Origin: Alteromonas hispanica
GTDB lineage: Bacteria > Pseudomonadota > Gammaproteobacteria > Enterobacterales > Alteromonadaceae
Direction of reading: 5' to 3'
DNA length: 64,000 bases
NCBI RefSeq assembly: GCF_010500915.1
Contig: NZ_JAAAWP010000007.1
Location: forward strand, 186,001-250,000
The number at the start of each line of letters is the position of its first letter. Position 1 is the stretch's first letter. This document shows positions 8,768 to 16,887 of this stretch, one piece after another. The position numbers and the translations under genes were made by a program. The notes below the pieces were generated by a model that worked only from the letters and a program-made list of their open reading frames with translations, was not told the DNA's origin and did no database searches.

Positions 8768-11230
8768 TTAAAACTCATAGGATACCGTTGCACCAAACGT
8801 TCTAGGTTGGTTAGGGTAAGCGTTAAAACTGCCGCTTTGAATAGGGGGTGGGAATGCAGATAAGAAATATTCATCGTTATTCAAGTTACGCACCCATATC
8901 TTCACGCTTACACCATTATCCATAGATAAGCCCGCGCTTGCGTTCAGTGTACCTACTTCTCGTGTCAACTCCGGCGGAACGTTTTCAACAATTTGCGCTT
9001 CACTTTCGTAAATATAGTCGGTACGGATGAAGCCATACATTCCTTCGCCAAGATCAACATTATAGGTTAACCCACCCACAAAGCTCCGCTCGTGAATACC
9101 GGCAGGCATTGTGCCAGATAAATCTACTGGGCCATCCACGCCGTTAGCACCTACGAAAGAGTCATAAACGGGGTCTAATATGGTCCCGCCAAGCGATAGC
9201 ACTAAGTTATCGGTTAAATTGAAACTTGAGTCGAATTCAATACCCTGCGTAGACTGTTCACCAGCGTTAGCTAGCACAAATCCGGTACCCACAAATATAC
9301 TCGATTGAAAACCTTCGATAGTTTGGTCGAACAAAGTGATATTAAATGCACCGCGTTTAAACCTGGCTTTTACACCTAGCTCGTAAACTGTCGATTCTTC
9401 TGGGCCTGCGTATCGTGTTCCATAACTTTGATTTGCCCGTGTAAGGTTGGCAGTTTCAAGCGCGCTTTGATCGCTAGCAAAAGGGCGTGTATCTCGTGAT
9501 AAATTCCATGAAGACGCTTTAAAGCCTGTTGCGGCAGTAGCGAAAATATTAAAGTTTTGGTTTACCTCGTAAGCTAATCTTACGCTCCACGTTGTTTTGC
9601 TATCGCTAGTATTGCCATTTTCAACTTCATTCGGAAAGACTAGTTGGGGTGGAAGAAACTGCACGCCTTTCAGTGTTGGTACAAACGGCTGTAAGTCTGG
9701 AATGAAAGACAAGGGCACACCAAACACAGTAGGATCGGTGTCGAAATCAATAGCCGATAGTGTTTCATTATGAATTTGAGCCACAGATACGTCTTTTTCA
9801 TCGTCGGTATAAGAAAGGCCAACGGTGGCGGTTAACCTATCGCTAAGGTCGTAATCTACAGTGGCAAAAAGACTAAACGCATCGTTTTCTTGCAAGAAAT
9901 CGGTGGCCAGAAAGTTATTAGCTGCAAAGAACGCATTGCGAGGGAACGCATATAAATCTTCGGCGGTTTCAAGCAAGGGCTGCAAACCTAACAGGTTGAA
10001 GAAAGGTCGTGTTCCGTCTCCGTAATAGAGCACATCGCCAGTGTCTACTTCTTCAGAAAAGTAAAAGCCCCCAATCATCCAGTCAAATTCATTATCACCG
10101 GTAGAGGTTAATCGAAACTCTTGCGTAAAGGTTTCAATGTCAGTCGCGCCGGTCTCTGTCAGAATATCTAGCGACGTGTAATCAACATCAGAGTCGTAAC
10201 TGCTGGTGTTTTTTCTAAACGCGGTAATAGAGGTTAAGGCAAATGAGCCGTAGTCGACATCAACTTGAACCGAAATGCCGCCATCCTCAACCGTGTTATT
10301 AGGATCTTGATTTAGAGCAGATTTAAATTCAAATTGGTCTTCAACGTCTAATACCGTTCCGCCAAGTGCTCTAACAGCGGCTGTAGTAGGGCCGTTTATA
10401 ACATCGGCAACGGTACAGCAACGTTCATCAATTTCGCTGTAATCGGCAATAAATCTAATGCTGGTATCTTCGGTAGGTTGATATAAAGCTTGACCGCGAA
10501 TGTTCCAGCGATCCCGGTTGTTCATGTCGTCAAGCCCAACCACACTCTCGGTATAACCATCTCGTTTGTTTAAACCGCCAGAGACACTAAAAGCAAGTTC
10601 TTCGGTAATGCTGTTGGTGTAGTAACCTTTAAGTAAACGCTGATTAAAATTACCAATACCTAGCTCTACTTTTGCTTGCTCAACAAACGATGGGCCCGCG
10701 GTTCTTACGCTTATTACACCCGCAGACGCGTTTTTACCAAACAAGGTGCTCTGCGGACCGCTTAATACTTCAACCTGTTGAAGGCGAGGTAAGTCACCTA
10801 TTTGAGCAGCCGCGCGGGAGCGATAGACGCCATCAATAAACACGCCTACTGAGGGTTCGATGCCGGTGTTGTTGCTACCGTTGCCAAAGCCTCTAATAGA
10901 AAAGTTGGTATTTGTAGAGCGCTGCAGCGGGGTAACGCGCAACGTAGGCACTAAAGCTTGTAGGTCTTGAATATCGAGTACTTGCGTTTGTTCAATATCT
11001 TCGCCGCTGGTAACGGTAACAGCAATGGGAGTTTCTTGTAATCCCGTTTGTCTTTTTGAAGCGGTGATCAGAATTTGCTCATATAAATCGTCTTCAGACT
11101 GTGCCGTTTCTTGCGCTGATGTGTTTGCCGACTGTTGACCAAAGGCAGCCTGTGCTCCCATTCCCAGTGTAAGGGCGATCATTAACGTAAGTGGTTTGCG
11201 TTTGAAAAATGGAAGGAAGCGTTTGTCCAT
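8768..11230 (-). CDS. TonB-dependent outer-membrane receptor
   Basis: This 820-residue protein begins with a basic N-terminus and a hydrophobic signal sequence ending near MGAQAAFG. A TonB-box-like segment follows (ILITASKRQTGLQETPIAV). Next comes a plug domain with SIRGFGNG, FIDGVYRS and VEVLSGPQSTLFGKNASAG, then a long beta-barrel that ends in an aromatic residue (ATVSYEF). The plug type is the generic large-substrate receptor family common in marine and sphingomonad bacteria. Nothing here fixes the substrate. No TonB, ExbB or ExbD genes are nearby. The gene lies downstream of an MFS carrier gene on the same strand, separated by a terminator, so it probably has its own promoter. Confidence 0.93.
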   Translation of the reverse strand: MDKRFLPFFKRKPLTLMIALTLGMGAQAAFGQQSANTSAQETAQSEDDLYEQILITASKRQTGLQETPIAVTVTSGEDIEQTQVLDIQDLQALVPTLRVTPLQRSTNTNFSIRGFGNGSNNTGIEPSVGVFIDGVYRSRAAAQIGDLPRLQQVEVLSGPQSTLFGKNASAGVISVRTAGPSFVEQAKVELGIGNFNQRLLKGYYTNSITEELAFSVSGGLNKRDGYTESVVGLDDMNNRDRWNIRGQALYQPTEDTSIRFIADYSEIDERCCTVADVINGPTTAAVRALGGTVLDVEDQFEFKSALNQDPNNTVEDGGISVQVDVDYGSFALTSITAFRKNTSSYDSDVDYTSLDILTETGATDIETFTQEFRLTSTGDNEFDWMIGGFYFSEEVDTGDVLYYGDGTRPFFNLLGLQPLLETAEDLYAFPRNAFFAANNFLATDFLQENDAFSLFATVDYDLSDRLTATVGLSYTDDEKDVSVAQIHNETLSAIDFDTDPTVFGVPLSFIPDLQPFVPTLKGVQFLPPQLVFPNEVENGNTSDSKTTWSVRLAYEVNQNFNIFATAATGFKASSWNLSRDTRPFASDQSALETANLTRANQSYGTRYAGPEESTVYELGVKARFKRGAFNITLFDQTIEGFQSSIFVGTGFVLANAGEQSTQGIEFDSSFNLTDNLVLSLGGTILDPVYDSFVGANGVDGPVDLSGTMPAGIHERSFVGGLTYNVDLGEGMYGFIRTDYIYESEAQIVENVPPELTREVGTLNASAGLSMDNGVSVKIWVRNLNNDEYFLSAFPPPIQSGSFNAYPNQPRTFGATVSYEF

Positions 11231-11400
11231 AGTGCGTTCTCTGTGTTTGCGTTATTTTTTATTATTCACTCATCAAACCATCATTTTTGTAGTGATTTTA
11301 ATGACGAGCAGCATTAGCGTATTGCTTTTTAATACGTTAACGCAAAAATAAGCAATGTAAACGCAATGTTATCATTTAGTTAAATGATATTGCTTCTTAG
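11231..11400 (-). promoter_or_regulatory. Upstream region of the TonB receptor gene with repeated GCAATGT and CGTTAACG motifs
   Basis: This AT-rich stretch before the receptor start holds two direct copies of gcaatgt ten bases apart (11353-11359 and 11363-11369). It also has the 8-bp palindrome CGTTAACG at 11334-11341, and AGCGTATT/AATACGTT arms near 11317-11338. Such clustered symmetry suggests operator sites for a transcription factor. No regulator gene is adjacent and I cannot name the factor. Confidence 0.35.
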
Positions 11401-11440
11401 GTTTGGGTGATATTTGTACAATGAGCGAAAGAGTACGATA

Positions 11441-11472
11441 AAAACGCGCCACACATAGCCCTGGCGCGTTTT
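11441..11472 (-). terminator. Intrinsic terminator of the MFS carrier gene
   Basis: AAAACGCGCCA and TGGCGCGTTTT form 11-bp arms around a 10-nt loop, with a T-run on the minus-strand transcript. It lies 34 bp after the MFS stop codon. Confidence 0.8.
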
Positions 11473-11505
11473 TATGTAGTTGGGAAACGAATATACTGGA
11501 AAAAG

Positions 11506-12699
11506 TTACGAGGTGGCGGGTACAAGCGCCTTGTGCCGCATTTGTATGTAACTTAACGCCCACATGATAAATCCGCCAAAAAACAGCATGGCAGACGCAT
11601 AGCCGGTTTGATTAAAACTTGCACCGCTGGCCAACATTGCTCCTCCAACCATAGGACCTATCGCGTTAGCCGTATTAAACGCACATTGAACAAGTGCCCC
11701 TATCATGGCATGACCTGTGGGTGAAACATCAAGCAGCATCGATTGAATAACTGCCGCTAGACCCACGCTTGCACCGAGTAAGAAAACTGTAATGTAAAGC
11801 CACCAAATATTGCTCGCTGCAAACACATACATAATAGATACACCAACGCTGCACATAAGTGCGATACCTGTAGTGGTGAGAGGTGACTTATCGGCCAGTT
11901 TGCTTATCAACCAATTGCCAATAGTGGTACCGATACCAAACATCATCATAGCTATAGATATAGTGACTTCAGGCGTTTGCGTGACGTTAATTATGGTATC
12001 GGCGAGGTAAGTGTAAATACAAAATACACCGCCAAAACCCACAAATATGATGCCTGATATTGACCAAACTAATTTGTTTTTTAGCACCCCAAATTCTTCA
12101 CGCAATTTCGACGGTTGGGTAACTGGGCAGCTGGGTACTAAAAAGTAAATAAGTAGGATAGTGAAAAGGGCAAGGGCCGCGACTATGCCCATACACACTC
12201 GCCAACTCATGTTCTGACCAATCAGTGTAGCCATGGGCACGCCGACAATAGTGGCTATAGTCAGGCCAGCAAATACCATTGACATATAACTTGCTCGTTT
12301 GCCCTCTGGCGCCATACTGGCTGCAACCAACAGCGCGGTGCCGAAATATGCACCATGGGGTAAACCCGATAAAACGCGATAAAAAACAAGCTCTGGCAGA
12401 CTAGATGCGATAGCGCTCAAGCCGTTGGCTACAAAAATCATAACCACAAAAATAATGAGCGAAGTTCGCCTATTTGTTTTATTGGTTAGCAGCATAAACA
12501 GGGGCGCGCCTATTACTACTCCAATGGCATAGCCGCTTATAACATTACCGGCCATTGAGGGCGATACGCTATAGGTTTCAGCAATAAGGGGCAGCATCGA
12601 CATAGATGAAAATTCTGTTAGCCCTAACACAAAAGTGCCAAGTGCCATAACCAAAATGGGCCAAACTACCGCGCCTCGGTGAGATTGTGAAGCAGACAT
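11506..12699 (-). CDS. MFS efflux-type transporter (AraJ/YdhP-like DHA1 family)
   Basis: The protein has about twelve hydrophobic segments over 397 residues and an N-terminal stretch TFVLGLTEFSSMSMLPLIAE typical of the AraJ/YdhP branch of drug:H+ antiporter-like carriers. A loop motif like GLPHGAYFGTALLVAASMAP, conserved in that branch, lies near residue 105. Start ATG 12699 is favoured over the upstream in-frame TTG 12714 because AAGG sits about six bases before the ATG. Family members export small molecules or sugars, often without a known physiological substrate. The adjacent TonB receptor and the long upstream region with a palindrome suggest specific regulation, but I cannot assign a substrate. 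Confidence 0.88.
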   Translation of the reverse strand: MSASQSHRGAVVWPILVMALGTFVLGLTEFSSMSMLPLIAETYSVSPSMAGNVISGYAIGVVIGAPLFMLLTNKTNRRTSLIIFVVMIFVANGLSAIASSLPELVFYRVLSGLPHGAYFGTALLVAASMAPEGKRASYMSMVFAGLTIATIVGVPMATLIGQNMSWRVCMGIVAALALFTILLIYFLVPSCPVTQPSKLREEFGVLKNKLVWSISGIIFVGFGGVFCIYTYLADTIINVTQTPEVTISIAMMMFGIGTTIGNWLISKLADKSPLTTTGIALMCSVGVSIMYVFAASNIWWLYITVFLLGASVGLAAVIQSMLLDVSPTGHAMIGALVQCAFNTANAIGPMVGGAMLASGASFNQTGYASAMLFFGGFIMWALSYIQMRHKALVPATS

Positions 12700-13114
12700 A
12701 AAAAACCTTATCAATTTGATGAAGCCATACTCCTTGGCGTCATCACCAAAAAATACGTTACGTAAAACCGTTTACTCAATAACAGCAAACACGATTAAAG
12801 CAACGTTGACGAAAATAACTGTTTGTAGGAGATGCAGACATTTGAAACAAAGGAGGCCTAGAAAATGAATAACCGGACGCTACGCTAGGCGCAAATATTG
12901 AACAATGTTCTATTATTTGAGCCATAACTATACGCTACATGTAGCCTAAAGTTCTATTGTTAACGCCACGGGAAGCTGAATTTTATCGATTATGGGTTAA
13001 CGTTTACCCAATGTTTGCGTTTCATTTACTTAATGCAACATTTCTACTGCTGTAGTAGGCATTAGATATGCTTAATTGATTGAAGTCAGTGCATGTGAAT
13101 TGAAAGCTTAAAAT
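12700..13114. other. 415-bp non-coding stretch between the MFS gene and tmRNA
   Basis: No supported gene lies here. The stretch contains the promoter region of the MFS gene, an 18-bp imperfect palindrome (12993-13010), and a perfect Shine-Dalgarno AAAGGAGG at 12849-12856 placed nine bases before a seven-codon micro-ORF (ATG 12865 to TAG 12888, plus strand). It may be a remnant of lost coding sequence or hold a small RNA. Confidence 0.5.
12993..13010. promoter_or_regulatory. 18-bp palindromic operator-like site
   Basis: The sequence TGGGTTAACGTTTACCCA is symmetric at 16 of its 18 positions around a central AACGTT. Its size and centre resemble LacI-family operators. It lies about 290 bp upstream of the MFS start and 140 bp downstream of the tmRNA 3' end. 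The regulator and target are unknown. Confidence 0.4.
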
Positions 13115-13144
13115 GCAAAAAGCCCCTAAAAAGGGGCTTTTTGC
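13115..13144 (-). terminator. Intrinsic terminator of tmRNA
   Basis: The arms GCAAAAAGCCCCT and AGGGGCTTTTTGC enclose a very short A-rich loop, five bases beyond the encoded CCA end of the minus-strand tmRNA. The run of Ts is part of the descending arm. Confidence 0.85.
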
Positions 13145-13148
13145 GAAT

Positions 13149-13505
13149 TGGTGGAGCTGGCGGGATTTGAACCCGCGTCCAGAAAATGTCTACCTTTGGT
13201 ACTACATGCTTAGTTTGTCTTTTCTTTAACTACTTTAGACCCCGACAAACAGGGTTCCTGGTAGCTGTCCTAATACTATTTCGCGGTTCAACCTTAGGAA
13301 AGTTTCCCTCGCTAGTTTGCTTATATGACCTTCCAAACCCACGCTAGCAAACTAAGCTGTGGTGGAAGGGCCTATACCGGTTATTAAGCGGCTAGTGCGT
13401 AGTTTTCGTCGTTTGCGACTATTTAAAGCGGCTTTTTTAAGAGGCCAGCCGCACCTCTGCATGCACCTCCGGCTTCCTAGATCCTGTCGAATCCTAATCA
13501 GCCCC
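13149..13505 (-). ncRNA. ssrA: tmRNA (transfer-messenger RNA)
   Basis: Read on the minus strand, the RNA begins GGGGCTGATTAGGATTCGAC, the standard tmRNA 5' end. It closes with a T-arm GGGTTCAAATCCC and an encoded CCA at 13149-13151. The internal tag frame at 13384-13416 reads ANDENYALAA and then TAA, the typical gammaproteobacterial proteolysis tag. It rescues stalled ribosomes together with SmpB, whose gene lies 1.4 kb away on the same strand with one opposite-strand gene between. The tag is a target for ClpXP and ClpAP, and clpA and clpS are also in this window. Length is about 357 nt, normal for the one-piece form. Confidence 0.97.
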
Positions 13506-13519
13506 GAGTGTGGTTGCAG

Positions 13520-13547
13520 AGTATAACATAACTAGAATGAGGTTAAA
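13520..13547 (-). promoter_or_regulatory. Promoter of tmRNA
   Basis: On the minus strand a -35-like TTTAAC (13542-13547) and -10 TATACT (13520-13525) are 16 bp apart. The mature RNA starts 15 bases beyond the -10, which leaves room for a short 5' leader removed by RNase P. Confidence 0.65.
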
Positions 13548-13636
13548 CGCTTCTTTTATAAAATCGCTTTCAAAAGATGCATTTATAATCGATAAGCTTT
13601 AATATGCCATTCTAATAATCTTCATTTGTGTTGTGC

Positions 13637-14875
13637 ATGCCTTCAAACTCAATTCTATATTCACCTTATACATTGCCCTGCGGTAAAACAGTTAGAAATA
13701 GACTGGTTAAAGCGGCAATGGAAGAAAATATGTCGAGCTATGGTTGTCTTCCGGGGGAATCGCTGTTTTCTCTTTACCGCTATTGGGCTCACGGCGACTT
13801 GGGAATGGTCATAACCGGCAATGTTATGGTAGACAAAGAAGCCATGACCGGCCCTGGTGGCGTGGTATTAGAAAAAGATACGCCCTTAGCACCGTTTGAG
13901 AGATGGGCAAAGATTATAAAGTCCAATGGTGCCCTGGCTGTTATGCAAATTAATCATCCTGGGCGACAAGTATTTAAAGCAATGCAGGGCAAAGCAATTG
14001 CTCCATCTGCCATTCCTTTAGATATGGGTAAGCATTCCAAGCTTTTTGCCGAGCCCAGAGAAATGACGTGCCAAGATATCCACGACGTATGCAAGCGCTT
14101 CGTTGAAACCGCAAAACAAGCTGAAAAGGCTGGCTTCGATGGGGTTGAGGTGCATGCGGCGCACGGCTATTTACTTACTCAGTTTCTATCACCGCTCACA
14201 AATCAACGACAAGACGAATGGGGTGGGTCTATTATTAATCGTGCTCGTCTACTTATTAATATAGTGAGCCAAATTAGAGCAGTGTGCGCCAAAGACTTTA
14301 TTGTGATGGTGAAGCTTAATTCAGCAGATTTCCAAAAAAATGGATTCTCTTTCGATGATGCCAGCGAAGTAGTAAACCGATTAGAAGCGCTGGGTGTCGA
14401 TGTTGTTGAGCTATCAGGGGGCAGTTACGAAGCTCCGGCTATGCAGGGACAAACAAAAGACAATACAACACTCGCGCGAGAGGCCTATTTTTTAGAGTTT
14501 GCCAAAACCCTTGAAAGCCAAACTCAAATTCCTTTGATGACAACAGGTGGTATTAAGCGAGCGGAAATTGCCGAACGAGTTATTCAAGAGGGATGTGAGC
14601 TTGTTGGGTTGGCCAGTGCGTTAGCTATCACGCCCAATTTGGCGAAAAAGTGGCAGCAAGAGTGGACTTACTCTGGCGTTATTCCACACTGTACGTGGAA
14701 AGATAAATCATTAGCAAGCTTGGCCAATATGGCTATTGTTAGACGGCAATTGCGCCGGCTAGGTAACGATTTAACCACGTTAAGAACTCCATCACCGCTG
14801 TGGAGCTTAGTGTTAGATTTAATACATCGTAAGAAAATGACTAAGCGAGATGTGGCTTATCGAAGTGAGAAGTAA
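13637..14875 (+). CDS. NADH:flavin oxidoreductase, Old Yellow Enzyme family
   Basis: This is a single-domain FMN enzyme of about 412 residues. Family landmarks are visible: MQINHPGRQ, the active-site strand GFDGVEVHAAHGYLLTQFL, the loop SPLTNQRQDEWGGS, and the phosphate-binding segment PLMTTGGIKRAEI. There is no C-terminal iron-sulfur/NAD domain, so it is not a full 2,4-dienoyl-CoA reductase. Family members reduce activated C=C bonds of enones or similar electrophiles with NAD(P)H. The start is weakly supported. ATG 13637 is chosen, with GTG 13628 in frame upstream, and neither has a clear Shine-Dalgarno. It is transcribed away from tmRNA and converges on smpB. No partner gene reveals its substrate. 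Confidence 0.88.
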   Translation: MPSNSILYSPYTLPCGKTVRNRLVKAAMEENMSSYGCLPGESLFSLYRYWAHGDLGMVITGNVMVDKEAMTGPGGVVLEKDTPLAPFERWAKIIKSNGALAVMQINHPGRQVFKAMQGKAIAPSAIPLDMGKHSKLFAEPREMTCQDIHDVCKRFVETAKQAEKAGFDGVEVHAAHGYLLTQFLSPLTNQRQDEWGGSIINRARLLINIVSQIRAVCAKDFIVMVKLNSADFQKNGFSFDDASEVVNRLEALGVDVVELSGGSYEAPAMQGQTKDNTTLAREAYFLEFAKTLESQTQIPLMTTGGIKRAEIAERVIQEGCELVGLASALAITPNLAKKWQQEWTYSGVIPHCTWKDKSLASLANMAIVRRQLRRLGNDLTTLRTPSPLWSLVLDLIHRKKMTKRDVAYRSEK

Positions 14876-14888
14876 CAGATGAAATGAC

Positions 14889-14913
14889 AAACACAGCGTT
14901 AAACGCTGTGTTT
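14889..14913. terminator. Bidirectional terminator overlapping the smpB stop codon
   Basis: AAACACAGCGTT and AACGCTGTGTTT are perfect 12-bp arms around a single base. The hairpin includes the smpB stop (14899-14901) and lies 14 bp after the convergent oxidoreductase stop. It probably ends both transcripts, although the T-tracts are only modest. Confidence 0.65.
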
Positions 14914-15378
14914 CATCATTCTTTCTTTCTGGCGCTGCCAATCTTTGTCTTTCAATGAGTCGCGCTTATCGTGAGCATGTTTACCTTTCGCAAGGTGAAT
15001 CTCTAGTTTTACCCAGCACTTTTTCCAGTACATAGATGTGGCGACAATAGAGTAACCCTGCCTGTCTCTCGCGCCCATTAAGCGCTCTATTTCTCGTTTG
15101 TTCAGCAACAGCTTACGCGCTCTTTCAGGCGCGGCAATAACGTGGGTAGACGCTTGGCTTAGCGGACTAATTCTACACCCAACAAGATATGCCTCAGCAT
15201 TTTGTATAATGATGTAGGCATCGGTAATATTCACCTTACCAGCGCGTATACTCTTTATCTCCCAACCCTGAAGCTCTAAGCCAGCTTCAAATTTGTCTTC
15301 TAAAAAGTAATCGTGACGCGCTTTTTTGTTCTGCGCGATATTTCCGGTGGTATTTTTGTTTGCTTTATTCTTTTTCAT
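14899..15378 (-). CDS. smpB: SsrA-binding protein SmpB
   Basis: The protein has 159 residues, the usual length. Characteristic segments are ARHDYFLEDKFEAGLELQGW, EIKSIRAGKVNITDAY and the basic C-terminal tail KDKDWQRQKERM, which enters the ribosomal mRNA channel. It binds the tRNA-like part of tmRNA and brings it to stalled ribosomes. The ssrA gene is nearby on the same strand. The divergent ratA-rnfH pair upstream is the same neighbourhood as in E. coli, which supports orthology. The start is ATG 15378. Confidence 0.97.
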   Translation of the reverse strand: MKKNKANKNTTGNIAQNKKARHDYFLEDKFEAGLELQGWEIKSIRAGKVNITDAYIIIQNAEAYLVGCRISPLSQASTHVIAAPERARKLLLNKREIERLMGARDRQGYSIVATSMYWKKCWVKLEIHLAKGKHAHDKRDSLKDKDWQRQKERMMKHSV

Positions 15379-15588
15379 GAGCGCTATTATACTGATAGTG
15401 TGAATAAATGTCTTTAAATGTGTCGCACAAATTTGTGCTCGTGTGGCGTTTTAGATTTCAAAGCTTCGGGCAATGAATACGAACAATGTTTTAATGTTTT
15501 ATTCATGGGGAAATGTCGTTTGGGATCTAAAAAGATAAAAAATAACTGTGATATAATTCTCAAATTAATCATAGTGTCAGATAAATAA

Positions 15589-16020
15589 ATGCCAAGTATT
15601 CACCGAAGCGCGCTGGTAGCACATAGCGCAGAAGCCATGTTTGAACTTGTGAATGACGTTGAATCTTATCCAGCGTTTTTACCAGGTTGCGCAGACAGCA
15701 AAATTCTAAACAGTGACGAACAAGCCATGAGCGCGTCGTTGCTGGTATCAAAAGCGGGTATTAAACAGTGGTTCACCACTGAAAACACCTTGTTTCCTAA
15801 TGAGCGTATTGAAATGCGTCTTGTAGACGGTCCATTTCGTTCACTTTCTGGCGGCTGGACATTTTCTGCGCTTTCAGATGAAGCGTGTAAAATTGAATTA
15901 AACCTACAGTTTGAATTTGCCAATAAGCTAGCAGAGATGGCGTTTGGAAAAGTGTTTAATAGTTTAGCCTCTAGCATGGTTTCAGCGTTTACCGAGCGAG
16001 CAAGGACTGTTTACGCATGA
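15589..16020 (+). CDS. ratA: RatA/Coq10-like START-domain protein
   Basis: The 143-residue protein belongs to the polyketide cyclase/START-like family that contains E. coli RatA (YfjG) and mitochondrial Coq10. Recognisable parts are [17 protein letters not shown] near residue 23 and a C-terminal helix [21 protein letters not shown]. coli RatA was reported to block ribosome subunit association, and the Coq10 branch binds ubiquinone. Which role applies here is not visible. The gene is divergent from smpB and overlaps rnfH by four bases (ATGA), so the two are translationally coupled. Confidence 0.9.
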   Translation: MPSIHRSALVAHSAEAMFELVNDVESYPAFLPGCADSKILNSDEQAMSASLLVSKAGIKQWFTTENTLFPNERIEMRLVDGPFRSLSGGWTFSALSDEACKIELNLQFEFANKLAEMAFGKVFNSLASSMVSAFTERARTVYA

Positions 16021-16361
16021 GCAACTCGCTAATCACTATAGAAGTTGCTTACGCACTGCCTACTAAGCAATCGTTAGTCAGTATTGCAATAGATAAAGAT
16101 GCAACAGTGGAGGAGGCAATTAACGCCTCTAACATTCTAAATGAGTACCCTGATATTGATTTAACAAAAACGAAAGTAGGAGTGTGGAGCCGCGTTGTCA
16201 GGCTAAAAGACACCTTAGTAGACGGCGATAGAATTGAAATTTACAGACCGTTAATTGCCGACCCGAAAGAAATTAGAAAACGACGTGCAGAAAAAGCTAA
16301 GGAAGAGGGAAGAGCTGACAAAATTACCGGCGGTAAACCCAACCCTCTCAAAGCAAAGTAA
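16017..16361 (+). CDS. rnfH: RnfH family ubiquitin-fold protein (RatB)
   Basis: This 114-residue protein shows the RnfH fold: an N-terminal strand [10 protein letters not shown], a central [14 protein letters not shown], and [20 protein letters not shown], followed by a lysine-rich tail. RnfH is a beta-grasp protein named after the rnf electron-transport cluster, but its role is unsettled. In E. coli it is the partner gene of ratA, and the ATGA overlap seen here preserves that coupling. The stop lies five bases from the convergent marR stop, with no obvious terminator between them. Confidence 0.93.
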   Translation: MSNSLITIEVAYALPTKQSLVSIAIDKDATVEEAINASNILNEYPDIDLTKTKVGVWSRVVRLKDTLVDGDRIEIYRPLIADPKEIRKRRAEKAKEEGRADKITGGKPNPLKAK

Positions 16362-16366
16362 CGCTA

Positions 16367-16846
16367 TTACAAGGTTTTATCTGAAATGCTTCCCAATTCA
16401 AGGAATGGTGAAGCATCAATGTTTTCAGCATCCATCATGGTTGCTATGCGTTGCATAGTGGCTACCATCTGGCTTTGTTCCCACTCTTTTAGCTGAGAGA
16501 AGCGCTCAACGAAATGCTCTTGCAGAGGACGTGGTGCGTCTTTTACCGCCTCTTTGCCACGCTCGGTAAGAAACACGCCCACCTTGCGCTTATCTTTGGT
16601 GCTTCTAATTCTTGTAGCAAGGTCTCGAGATTCAAGTCTGTCTAAGATATTTGTGATTGTAGCTGGGCTTAAATTTATATTTTCTGCAATCTCGCGAACC
16701 ATAATGCCAGGCCGCTCTTCAATATTTTGCATAACAAGCAGTTGTGGACCTGTTAGGCCCACGTGCTTGCTCAGTTGTTTGCTGCGCAGGTCAACGGCGC
16801 GGATAACGCGCCGTAGTGCCACAAGCAATTCTTCTTCTTTTCGCAT
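16367..16846 (-). CDS. MarR family transcriptional regulator
   Basis: The 159-residue protein has the winged helix-turn-helix of the MarR family: the recognition region MVREIAENINLSPATITNIL, then RLESRDLATRIRSTKDKRKV, whose basic wing contacts DNA. Flanking helices would form the dimer. It starts 41 bp after the betT stop on the same strand, so it is probably co-transcribed with the carrier and is the natural candidate to regulate it. A perfect AT-rich palindrome, typical of MarR operators, sits just before betT at 18882-18895. E. coli instead controls betT through the TetR-type BetI, so this would be a different arrangement. The ligand is not known. Confidence 0.92.
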   Translation of the reverse strand: MRKEEELLVALRRVIRAVDLRSKQLSKHVGLTGPQLLVMQNIEERPGIMVREIAENINLSPATITNILDRLESRDLATRIRSTKDKRKVGVFLTERGKEAVKDAPRPLQEHFVERFSQLKEWEQSQMVATMQRIATMMDAENIDASPFLELGSISDKTL

Positions 16847-16887
16847 ATTTTTTCCAACAAATGCGTAACGTTAGCGAATAGCTTCAG

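Noticed and set aside
12700..13148. Genomic island integrated at the tmRNA 3' end
   Set aside because: No integrase, no duplicated tmRNA end and an intact terminator directly after the CCA.
15589..16361. ratA-rnfH as a toxin-antitoxin module
   Set aside because: The pair was named that way in E. coli, but both look like conserved core genes related to Coq10 and a beta-grasp protein, and nothing here shows toxin-antitoxin behaviour.
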